64,000 nt of DNA. Source: Allacma fusca. Taxonomy: Eukaryota; Arthropoda; Collembola; Symphypleona; Sminthuridae. Under the pieces are notes generated by a model, which was not told the origin of the DNA, did no database searches, and worked only from the letters and a program-made list of their open reading frames with translations. Of this stretch, positions 54,801 through 64,000 are shown piece by piece (the stretch's first letter is position 1; every line of letters starts with the position of its first letter). Made by a program: the position numbers and the translations under genes. The stretch covers positions 41,092,250-41,156,249 of the forward strand of contig OX359249.1 of the NCBI GenBank assembly GCA_947179485.1, in the 5' to 3' direction.

Positions 54801-57800
54801 CTTGCCTTTAAATTCCTCGCTAAAGGTCAAAGTCCACCAACTTTTGTGTATCTAAGGTTCAAATAGGATCTATTTCGAAGCATGCATCCGGGATTATAGG
54901 CTACGAGAGAGGCTTTTTGCCACGCATAAGTTGTATCTGACTGTGAGTGTAACTGCTCTTTGGACTCTTGTCAAACGTGGCGTTTGACAGAATGAATGGG
55001 CATGTGTTCATTTGTCTTTTAAATACACGTTGACACCGCCGTGTCAAAATTTGTGTGACGTCGTAGTGTAGGTACGCACTTTTGGGGCAAATAGCCAAAT
55101 GCAGTTTCTAAATAGTGGTATTTTCAAATAAATCATTATACGGAATTGATCTTTTGAAGTTTTCATTTTCTCCAGATAACATGCTCAAAATAACTTGGAA
55201 CTGTTCTATATTACGTAGTAATGTAATTATTGATGTTGAGAATGAATAGAATTGATGCTAGTCTAGTTAGAAGTATGTTTTTCATTAATATGCTTGACTG
55301 ACGGATTCTCAGCTTCGAGGATAAATTTCTTGAAAATTCCAGTTGGGAAAAAACAGCTTGCCATTCTTTTGACAGATTCAAAAAAAATATTTTTGAATTT
55401 CTTCCGAACCCTTGACCTGAATTTAATCATCAAGGGCTTTTTAATTTTTTCAGAGCAAAATACATTTACGTAAATATTTTCATCCCTAGTAGTACCCCTA
55501 TAAGATCCCATACTTTGTAAGTTATCACCCAGTCCGATTACACTCCACTGGAACCAAGCGATGTACAAATCGGCCTAAATCAATACATAATATTGAATTG
55601 GATATCAGGAAAATGAGTATTGCTACACATTTAAATTGAAACATTCAAGCATAAGTGAGCAAAATAACCAGAGGAATTTCCCTTAAAAATTGCTTTACTG
55701 GTATAGGTCAGTGTTTGTGGCATCAAAGACTAGTAGAATGAGGTATTGCTGGTTGTCGTGACCATAATTCTCACAGCTTCCTAATAAATAGCTCATTGGG
55801 AATTCTATAAAATGTACCATAAATGAGGGCGTCATTCTATTAATGGGGAACTGGAGATCAAGCAAATAAAGTTAGTTTTCCTTTCCTTCTAAAATTTCGA
55901 ATTTCATCATGCTCTACTAACTGTTACCAAGACTGGAAATGTTGTACTGGATCAATGAATTAATTTTTGACAAATGTGCAATAAATCCATACACCTATAT
56001 ACATATCTATAATATTACATTTAAAAGTATGAAACTCTTTACACAATTAATGTTCACAGGACCTTCGCAAGGTCTGAGGAAAATGCACCAACGTGGGAAA
56101 TTGTGACGGAAACGCGTTTAAAAATACATTTATTTCCCACTTATTTTAGCATCACTTCATGGATGTAAAAAGCTCATAATTAATTTAACAAATTTTGTAT
56201 TTACTAGCATACACTGTAGTTTAGAATGTTATCCTCTAACTGTGGTATTACTTGCTAAACTTGCTTACATTTTGTCCTCACAATCAGTTGAGAGTTGTTA
56301 CTTTATGTGGGGTTAATTGTGGGAAACTTATGACGACAGGAATGTATTTCCTGCAGGTGTACATATAAGTATATAACCGGTCGTGCTTATGCATCTCTGA
56401 TGTTTCTACAATCCGTGTATAAAATGCAACTTAAAAAATGATACTGTTAATTGGTTGGAAAGGGAATACCTTTAAAATTGAATTCGTCATTTCATGGGGA
56501 TAAACCATTGACCATTGGCTCACCCTCTGCTTGCATAAGTATCCATAATCTGAAAGTAGCCTTATGGTTCATTTGTAAAAAAGAAATAATCAAGGTTTCG
56601 AACGTACCAATCTTGTTGCAAGTATTAGGCAAATGCATGTGTGTACATATGTGCAAGTGTGAAAGTTTGTTTCCTATGTGCTAAGTTTTTTATTATGTTG
56701 GACTTTGGACTTTGCAGTGAATTTCCCATTCACCTCTCGAGTTTTTTTCTTTTATGGAAATGAACGAAAATACAAAGTAAAAGCAGTTCACAGTCCCATA
56801 AATTTAAAGGCAGTTGTTTCATTTTTCATAGTATGTTCTACTAGTTGTGATTATGTTGTAAGGGGGTTGACATTTCACATAGCACACATATGTATCTATT
56901 TATGAAAGTCTTTAGAAGCTTCGCATTGCTTTTGAAGTATAGAAGCCGAGACTTTTATTAGAGGAGATGATGCGATCTTGTGGAATATACATAGGACAGG
57001 ACCATTAATGCTATAAATGTATGAAGTGAACTTTGAACACTCAGCAGTAATGTAATTATAATAATGCAGTAAAACATTTCTTGTTTTTGCAGTGAGTCCA
57101 AACTTCACGTTTGATTTTTTCTTATAGCGATACCAGCTATATTTCCCATGTTAGGGTAAGGTTGGAAATCGGAATGCTCGTAAGATTTTGGAGATATTCT
57201 TATGTGAGACTTTTAAAGTAATGTGGTCCGTGTATGTATTCAAATTGTAAATTCACGGAATTAATAATTATTGCAGTTTACAGGGGACATTTAACATTTT
57301 ACATTTAGACTTTTAACGTATGTATGTAGATACATAATTACTATTGCCACAGATATCAGTTCCTGGTATAAAGTCTATCCTTACGAAATCCTGGAAGCAT
57401 TGAATATTAGTAAAGTAGATCCGGTACGATTCTTACTAGTTGCTAACTTGCAAATACAGTAATCGGGTTAATTCCAAACTTGACCTGGGATCAAAGTCCC
57501 GCCCAATCAGACGTTTCAATCTTGTCCAAGCAATATACCTCAAATTGATTGGAATGAAAAATTTTCATTATATTTGGAAAACTCCGTTGATCTAGGGAAA
57601 CCACTCCGTTAAAGAGTTTGGTGTATCTGTATATGTATACATATGAATCCTTTTGACCGAAACCCCCTGCTGTTGTAACTTACAATATGTTTATTTTGGT
57701 GGAGGAAGAACGCTGATAGATTACAGTCTACCTAGTACTTTTATGTATATATTAGCCTGTCTGGACTTCATTGGTCGGATTACGCGCTTCATGTAGCAAG

Positions 57801-60800
57801 ACTTCTTACAAGTGGAAGTGAACATTTTGGGAAGAAATTATTCTGAATTGGGCTTTCGTTCAGTTTGTGGAAAATTTAGTAGGAAAAAGTTTCGAAGTAC
57901 CATTAATACTGTGGAAATGTTACTTTGGGGAATATTTTATCAGTCATTTTAAACGATCAGGATTTCCAGAAATAAATACAACTTTAGTAATCGACGTCTT
58001 AGACAAACCTATTATTCTTTATTTCTTACAAATTAGTAGTGTACCTCTTCTTAACCGACGCCTACAGTTATTATGGTCTTTGTTGTCACAAGAATGGGCG
58101 TTCAACCTTTTGTACCCAAGTACTTTGCATGATTAGATTTTGTGAGTTGCAAGTACTTACAGTCTGCATTTACCCCTTGGAGTCAACTTGTTACAAGTTG
58201 GTCCTCTTGATTTTTGGTAAAACATCCTCCACAAGTGTTCAAGCTATTGCATTAATATGTACTCTTTATTTCTTCATAGTGCAATAGTTTCCTGAGTGTG
58301 TCAGTCTGTCATTGTGTGTTCTTTTGTTGTTACCATTATATAAGAAAGAAACAACTGTCGTACAAATTTAATAAAATTATAAGTTGTTCATTTCTTCTGT
58401 CACTGTGATACCTCCTGTGTTCAAGATCGGATGAAGTCTGTTAATCCTAGTGTGTATACGAACAAGTTTGAAGCTATGGCTTGGGACTAGGATTTTGAGT
58501 AGTTAGTATTTTCAGGACTTGTACTGAAAAAATTGGGACTTTAGAATTTGAAGGACCTCTTATGTGATTTTCCGTGGAAACTGAAGTGAATATGATTAAC
58601 ATAATTACGTCACTGATACCAACGTTAAAAAATTTATTTAGTCCAGGATGGGCTCTCCTCTTATTCATGAATGCTTTGTTTGTGGAAGGAAGTCAAGTCC
58701 AGTTTATTACTGATCTTCTCTCGCACTTGGAAAAATTCTTTGTTGTCAGTAACACATTTCTCTTCAGTCTTACTTCCAACCAACAACACTTTCAAGCTTA
58801 TGTTACGTGATGAGCTAATTAAATTAGGGTGTTCCTTTAAGTGTTTTATATTTGCAGTTAAATTTGGGCTGGTAATAGGAGGCATCATAGTGATTATCCC
58901 GAATATCTAAGCATGTCGTGTAAGTAGTACGCACGTGGTGAAATGTTCAGAGCATGTAATTTTCTGTGTTGCTGTAATTTGGTCAGTTGACCAAATTATT
59001 TAGGTTGTTGTGGAAAGGTTGTCCAAGCCCAGTCATTATTTCCTGTCGTGCATGAAACTGATACATTACGTTGAACATTTGTGTACGCGTAAATGTTCGT
59101 GGCTGTAGGAACGTGCTGTGGGCTAATTCATAAATATTTTGGGGTTCAACATTTTTGTTTAGTAATAATAATGATAAGCCTGCTACCAACAAATGTGAAT
59201 GCATCTTATTACATATTACAGTCCACATTGTGGAGGAATGTTTACAGTGTGATTTCTTCATACGAATGGGTAGGAGATCTCACGAGTATTGTTGCTCAAT
59301 TTTTTTGCTGGTTTGTCAACTAATTTACAAAAGTTAACTGTGGGAGCTTTGTTTACATGCTTGCGTGAGTGGGTGAATGTGAGTAGTGCAGATGCTGCTA
59401 CTACTTCTTAAGATTAATGTTTGTTATTATTCCCATGTTAAGCATGTGCTCTCTTCCTAGAGTGTGTGCGTACCATGGACGTAACTGGATTGATAACTGA
59501 TACCATCATGTTTTCTATACATCATTCATGTTAATTATGTACTTTGGGCATGTTATCGAGTAGGTTCATATTTTCGTTGCACAAGTTGTTTTCCATGGGG
59601 CATCGTAATATAGAAATAATATCTCCTACTTAGTTTGATTAATTCACTATTGAAAACAACCTAGGGAAACTGATGATTTCTAATTTGAATCTGTCAAAGT
59701 CATGGGTTTTCATTGTGGACAATTTGCTTTAAATATAGAAATACAGGGATCAGATCAAATAAAGTTGACTAGAACTTACTTAAGTACATCTAATTAATTG
59801 CGTTTCATTGTAATGTTGGTTTTACTCCCAGGATCTTAGATCGCTTTAGTAATGTTTGCTTAATTGTTTCAAGATTTTGTAATGTTTTATTTACATGAAA
59901 ACTTGTAATAACAGATTAACTATTTTGGATGTATTTTTGGTTCTAGAACAATGTTCGCTGTGGAATTTATCCTGGCTCTTTGAAGGGACTAGGAGTATCT
60001 GTAGCTGCCCTGAGTTCCGTGTACTATGCAGGATACGACCCGACTTACGGGCTCATTCCATGGATGCAAACGCAATTACCGGAGTAAGATAATATGTAAT
60101 ATGTGTGTATTGAAATTGGAATTTATTGTTTTTAGTGGTTAATAAAATTCCAGTTATTTTAGTGCAACTTTTATTGGATGTTTCTCTCAGCTTAAAGAAA
60201 ATATGTATTTGAGATTAATATAATTTGATTCGAAAATAATAAAAATCAATATTTAATATATCATTAATATTTTCCAGGACATGGGTAGCAACTGTTGGGG
60301 AAGGGTTAAGCTGTACCCTCGTTGGCGTGGGTATTTGGTCAACAGCCATATTCACCGTGCGAAATTTTCTTAGATTTTTATTCAACTACAAAGGTATGAG
60401 TACGCAATCGAAAAAAATTATTTTGTATTCATTAATTAAATAAACTAATGACTAAAATCAAAAGCAACCCTTAAAAATTATTTCCGTAGGATGGATGTAT
60501 GAACAGCGTGGGAAAGGCAGAAAAATTTCATTGTGGACAAAGCTGTGGATTACTGCCGTCAAAGTTCTGTCAGGATGGAACAAGCCAATGCTGTACAGCT
60601 TCCAAGGGTCTTTACCGTCATTACCTTTACCGAAAGTTCACGATACAATGCAAAGAGTATGAGAAACATGTTTACTATATGCTAGTAGCATTCAACAGAC
60701 CTATGTATAAGTATATGTACGTAGTTGCGATATGTTTCCATGTACATAATTAATACTAAGATAAAGTTTAATTTTTTGTATCTAGTACCTGAGGTCAGTT

Positions 60801-63800
60801 CGTCCATTAATGGATGATGAACATTATGCACGCATGGAGAGATTAGCCAAGGAATTCGAAAGTGGAATCGGGAAAAAGCTTCAACGATATTTAGTTTTAA
60901 AATCCTGGTATGTCTCAGAATCAGAAATGATAACTACTGTTTATTATCTAAATCATTCATTAAAATACCTGTAGTATGTGAGAATTTTGTTTTATTTTTG
61001 TAATCTAAATTTTTAGGTGGGCCACGAATTATGTAAGTGATTGGTGGGAGGAATACGTTTACCTTCGCGGAAGATCCCCTATTATGGTTAATTCGAATTT
61101 CTATGGTCTAGACGCCATTTTAGTACATCCTACGACAATCCAGGCAGCTCGTGCTGCTAACATAACTTACGGGTGTTTGCTTTTCAGGAGAGCAATCGAG
61201 CGACAAGAATTGGAACCAGTAAGATCATGTTTCGTTTTATATGAATGCTCAACTCTCAAGTAGTAACAATGCCTAATTGTAAGAAACGGAGCTAATAACT
61301 TCTCTTAATCATTTTGATGAAAAAACTAAACATTATGAATCTTGTCTGCTGTCTTGAATAATTACATTTTAAACATACTTGTTTTCGTACCCAGTTGCGA
61401 TACACTTGTTTAGATATCAAACACAAACGATGTTGTAATTGTGTTTGCATATTGGATAATAAATCTATTCTATTATTAATTTGCACAGATCATGGTTCAA
61501 GGGCTTGTGCCTCTATGTTCCTGGCAATACGAGCGTGTATTTAATACAACCCGAGTTCCTGGCGAAGAGACAGACAGAATCCAACACATGAACGACAGCC
61601 TCCACATTGCTGTTTATTGCCGGGGTAAATACTTCCGCATGCCCATTCATCATAAAGGTCGATTGCTGAAGCCAGCAGAATTGCAGGTCCAGTTTCAGCG
61701 AATACTTGACGATCAAACTGTTCCCGAAAAAGGAGAAGAAAAATTAGCTGCTCTTACTGCTTGGGAAAGAACTGGATGGGCTCAAGCTAGGGAAAAATAT
61801 TTTTTGAAAGGAATCAATCGCACGTCCCTTGACATAATTGAAAAATCAGCTTTTGTGGTTGTGTTAGATAATGAAGAATACTTTTATGATCCAGTAAGTA
61901 AAATTTGATAATAATTTGTTTTGTCCTAACCCATAACAACTAATCTGGGATTTCTGGGAGCATTGGCATTAACGTGCATTCATTAATTGTTGAAAAGCTC
62001 ACATTGGCTTTAAATCAAAATTCAATGGAAGTACCAAAGGTGGGAAAGTTAAATTTTGTTTTGGAATTTAATTGTGTAGGGCTGGTAAAATTTGCTTGTG
62101 GTCTTTTAATTTTTTCCATGTCGCGTTCGTATTTATTGTGGACTTGTTTTATATCTGCATCCGTACTCTTTAGTACTTTCATTACTGAGTTAATTCATTT
62201 TTGTTTTATTTGAGCTCCTATCTTGTTGTAGATTGCTTACTTTTTAAATTTTGAACTGAGACATTTTTCAAGGCAAATGATTTGGACACTGTAATTGTGC
62301 TTACAGAAAGATACGTCGAAATTAGATAATTTTGCAAGGAGAATGCTTCATGGACAAGGATATGATCGCTGGTTTGACAAATCGTTCAACATTGTCGTTG
62401 GGGCTAATGGACGTGTAAGTTCATGTTGTTTTGCATAAATTACTGAAAAATCTTAATTGGAGGATTTGATTAAGTATATTTTTATTTATAAATTGTCCCA
62501 TTGTATACATTGATGTACTGCTAGTTTTCAGTTTGCTTACCTCGTACAATAATTTAATCATTGCTGTTGATATTTTTAGGTCGGATTCAACTCTGAACAT
62601 TCATGGTAAGAAATACATAAGTTTTACAAAACCCACAAAAATATATAATCATGAAATCATAAAAACTAATTACGTCCAGACTGTCAGGCTTCAACCAAGT
62701 GATTTAAGTACGGGAAATAAGAATCAAGGAATTTACAATCTCGAATAACCCAGGATCGGTAATCCGAACTATAGTAGAGTATTAAATATTTGACTGATTT
62801 AAAATTGTTCACAAAGGGCGGATGCAGCTGTCTTGGCGCATTTGTGGGAATTCGTTATCGCTGAAGATGTCGTTATAAGGGGGTAATTTTCCAAATTCCT
62901 TTTCCGAATACCTTATTCCACCCTGGTGATGGCCTTTTTCCTTCTCCACGAATTTCACTTCACTTTTAAATAAATGATTTGCCATACAGCTCTTTGCTTT
63001 TGTTATTATATCCCCGCCGCAGCTATTTATACGCCAGATATTACAGTCAAGAACGATTCACAGTCGAATTTTTATGACGAGGTACACGGTGTGATAGCGA
63101 GGTTTAATAAGTTGTTTAGATGCAGTTAGCTAATGAGATCTATCTAGTGTCTAGGGTGCGCAATTATGAAATAATGATAAGTTTTAAGAATACCGACGCC
63201 TGAATTGTGTTTGCGTCGGGAAAATGTCTACCCAAGGCAACAGAAGAAAAGGTTTAATTCACGAGTTTGTTTTAAGGGCTGATGCTCCAATCATGGGACA
63301 TTTGTGGGAGTTTTGTATAGCAGAGGAATTCATTCTCGGGTAAATAAATTTTGGAGGGATTAATTTTGATGCTTATTTTCGTTTGGTTTTTACATTATTA
63401 TTAATGTTTTGAACTTTTCTTAGTCAATTTACTTATAGGGGAAATTCTTGCATGATCGTTTAAGCATTGTACACTATGTTTGAATCTGTACTTATATTTT
63501 GCTGTGAATTTTTTGTTTTAGTTGTGAGAAGTGTCGTTTACATTAGGTTATCCTATACTGACTATTTTTTTCGATTGTACCAAATTAATGACGTACAAGT
63601 TAAATGGGTGTTTCAAAGATTTATGTAACCTTATGATGGGCTTACAGTTGTTGAAAGATCAGCGGAATGCGAATTAAGCATGTCCATGTGCTAATATACA
63701 TAAGCAAAATTACATTTTCGCATGAGAACTTCCTGGTGGTATAGTTTGGATTATGTTTTCGCGTGTTTTGTTTTTGATACTTTTACTTTTTTCAGACATT

Positions 63801-64000
63801 TTATCTGCTTGCTTGTAGAATGTGGCATATATTTGGCAAATTTTTAGCTGTGTGGGGTTTACTTGTTTTTCAAACCATTCTTGTAGGTAAGTTAAAAAAT
63901 TAAAAGGATTTTTTAAACTGTGTAGATATGATGACAATGGCAATACCCAAGGATCCGTTGAAATCGAACCGCCATCTCCTATTCGGTTAAAATGGGAAAT
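51673..64000 (+). CDS. CPT1: Carnitine O-palmitoyltransferase 1 (CPT1), 3' end beyond the window
   Basis: CPT1 transfers long-chain acyl groups from CoA to carnitine at the outer mitochondrial membrane. It is the rate-limiting, malonyl-CoA-inhibited step of fatty-acid entry for oxidation. Coding exons, all with GT-AG introns and matching phases, are 51673-51813, 59947-60083, 60278-60393, 60490-60656, 60786-60907, 61017-61218, 61489-61893, 62307-62414, 62580-62605, then 62817-62882 or 63277-63339, then 63926-64000. Joined, they give about 522 residues that align without gaps to mammalian CPT1A over long stretches. Landmarks are the N-terminal regulatory segment MAEAH (1-5), membrane segments at about 58-77 and 102-120, [44 protein letters not shown], and the catalytic His in SEHSWADA at residue 473, the same number as in mammals. 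About 250 C-terminal residues are missing because the window ends. No internal stop or frameshift was seen. The start ATG has G at -3 and +4. Confidence 0.97.
51814..59946 (+). other. CPT1 intron 1 (8.1 kb)
   Basis: Runs from a GTAAGT donor to a TTCTAG acceptor. It is far longer than the other introns (96-586 bases in simple form). Plus-strand T is in clear excess in its right half. I see no nested gene. Open frames inside, such as those at 57,867-58,136 and 58,574-58,810, are short and unrecognised. Long first introns often carry enhancers, but no specific site is identifiable here. Confidence 0.85.
59947..60083 (+). CDS. CPT1: CPT1 coding exon 2
   Basis: Encodes residues 48 to part of 93, phase 0 to phase 2. 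It aligns to the mammalian segment around GVYPAS (here GIYPGS) and holds the first membrane-spanning segment at about residues 58-77, followed by the loop towards the second. This loop is diverged from mammals, as is usual for arthropods. Confidence 0.93.
60278..60393 (+). CDS. CPT1: CPT1 coding exon 3
   Basis: Begins after TTTCCAG and ends in phase 1. It carries the second membrane segment (about residues 102-120), which returns the chain to the cytosolic face before the catalytic domain. Its position matches that known for rat CPT1A. Confidence 0.92.
60490..60656 (+). CDS. CPT1: CPT1 coding exon 4
   Basis: Starts GWMYEQRGK and includes KPMLYSFQ and SLPSLPLP, conserved at the junction between the membrane region and the start of the catalytic domain. 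It ends in phase 0 at a GTATGA donor. Confidence 0.95.
60786..60907 (+). CDS. CPT1: CPT1 coding exon 5
   Basis: Begins YLRSVRPLM (mammal YLQSVRPLM) and ends within the second W codon region of KSWW. Phase 0 to phase 2, with a GTATGT donor. Confidence 0.95.
61017..61218 (+). CDS. CPT1: CPT1 coding exon 6
   Basis: Carries [28 protein letters not shown] and [10 protein letters not shown], a very conserved core of the carnitine acyltransferase fold. It ends in phase 0 at CCA followed by GTAAGA. Confidence 0.97.
61489..61893 (+). CDS. CPT1: CPT1 coding exon 7
   Basis: At 135 codons it is the longest exon. It includes [33 protein letters not shown] and the stretch [12 protein letters not shown]. 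Phase 0 at both ends. Confidence 0.97.
62307..62414 (+). CDS. CPT1: CPT1 coding exon 8
   Basis: 36 codons, including [19 protein letters not shown], which leads into the active site. Phase 0 at both ends, with a TTACAG acceptor and a GTAAGT donor. Confidence 0.96.
62580..62605 (+). CDS. CPT1: CPT1 coding exon 9: 26-base micro-exon with the catalytic His
   Basis: Flanked by TATTTTTAG and a GTAAGA donor. It encodes VGFNSEHS plus two bases of the following Trp codon. The His codon at 62,598-62,600 is residue 473 of the joined protein, the general base of the family. The exon must be included for activity and for frame, since its length is not a multiple of three. Confidence 0.93.
62817..62882 (+). 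CDS. CPT1: CPT1 alternative exon 10A
   Basis: 66 bases. Joined to exon 9 it completes Trp and reads [21 protein letters not shown] plus GG of a Gly codon, then a GTAATT donor. It has the same length as the corresponding mammalian segment (ADAPIVAHLWEY and so on). It is paralogous to the exon 394 bases downstream and has the same start and end phases, so either can be joined to the next exon. Confidence 0.9.
63277..63339 (+). CDS. CPT1: CPT1 alternative exon 10B
   Basis: 63 bases. It reads [20 protein letters not shown] plus GG of Gly, preceded by a TTTTAAG acceptor and followed by GTAAAT. About 11 of 20 aligned residues match exon 10A, and it is one codon shorter near the 3' end. It shares the start phase (needs TG) and end phase (leaves GG) of exon 10A. 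It is best explained as a tandem exon duplication used as an alternative. Confidence 0.9.
63340..63925 (+). other. CPT1 intron after alternative exon 10B
   Basis: 586 bases, T-rich. The only open frame over 60 codons is on the minus strand (63,710-63,943) and overlaps the next CPT1 exon antisense. No third copy of the alternative exon was seen here. Confidence 0.8.
63926..64000 (+). CDS. CPT1: CPT1 coding exon 11 (partial, cut by window edge)
   Basis: After AACTGTGTAG, the first base completes Gly (GG+A). The exon then reads [10 protein letters not shown] and [10 protein letters not shown], matching the mammalian GYAEDGH and YPTRLQWDIP region. It is open to the window end. Confidence 0.93.

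Noticed and set aside
57867-58136. Open frame inside CPT1 intron 1 considered as a nested gene or missed exon
   Set aside because: No similarity to CPT1, and exons 1 and 2 already join in phase with no residue missing against the mammalian protein.
62883-63276. Search for a third copy of the alternative CPT1 exon between 10A and 10B
   Set aside because: No HLWEF-like coding segment with splice borders is present. The AG near 63,022 is followed by unrelated sequence.

Overview
This is eukaryotic, AT-rich DNA (by eye roughly 35-40% GC). It carries one gene I can identify with confidence. Its introns begin GT and end AG, and the rest is mostly non-coding sequence studded with dinucleotide microsatellites. 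The predicted protein is a carnitine O-palmitoyltransferase 1 (CPT1). Its N-terminus begins MAEAH and includes the stretch IWLSG, which fits an arthropod CPT1, most likely from an insect or close pancrustacean. I cannot name the species.

Layout. (1) Bases 1-133 look like the last coding bases of an upstream plus-strand gene. A 13-base exon end and a short last exon join in frame across an 88-base intron and reach a stop at 131-133. A possible poly(A) signal follows at 558-563. (2) From about 600 to 49,270 I find no convincing gene. The region holds many (CT/GA)n and (CA/GT)n arrays, homopolymer runs, a microsatellite-poor block at about 12.4-13.7 kb, an AT-rich island at about 42.8-43.6 kb and a G-poor, C-rich stretch at about 46.1-46.95 kb. 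(3) From about 49.9 kb to the right edge lies the CPT1 gene on the plus strand. It has a possible non-coding first exon ending at 50,169, a first coding exon at 51,673-51,813, an 8.1-kb intron, and then closely packed exons from 59,947. The gene runs off the window at 64,000, after about 522 of the roughly 770-780 codons usual for the family.

The most interesting feature is in the catalytic part of CPT1. The active-site His lies on a 26-base micro-exon. Just downstream are two tandem, diverged copies of the next exon (62,817-62,882 and 63,277-63,339). They share the same splice phases and encode alternative versions of the segment after HSW. This has the form of mutually exclusive exons that would give two CPT1 isoforms with different active-site neighbourhoods. 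Alternative exon use in the single CPT1 gene is known in Drosophila, so the phenomenon is probably conserved rather than new. The exact arrangement here, including the fact that both exons preserve frame whether included together or skipped, deserves checking.

I recognise no tRNA, rRNA, known microRNA, transposon with coding capacity or virus-like element.
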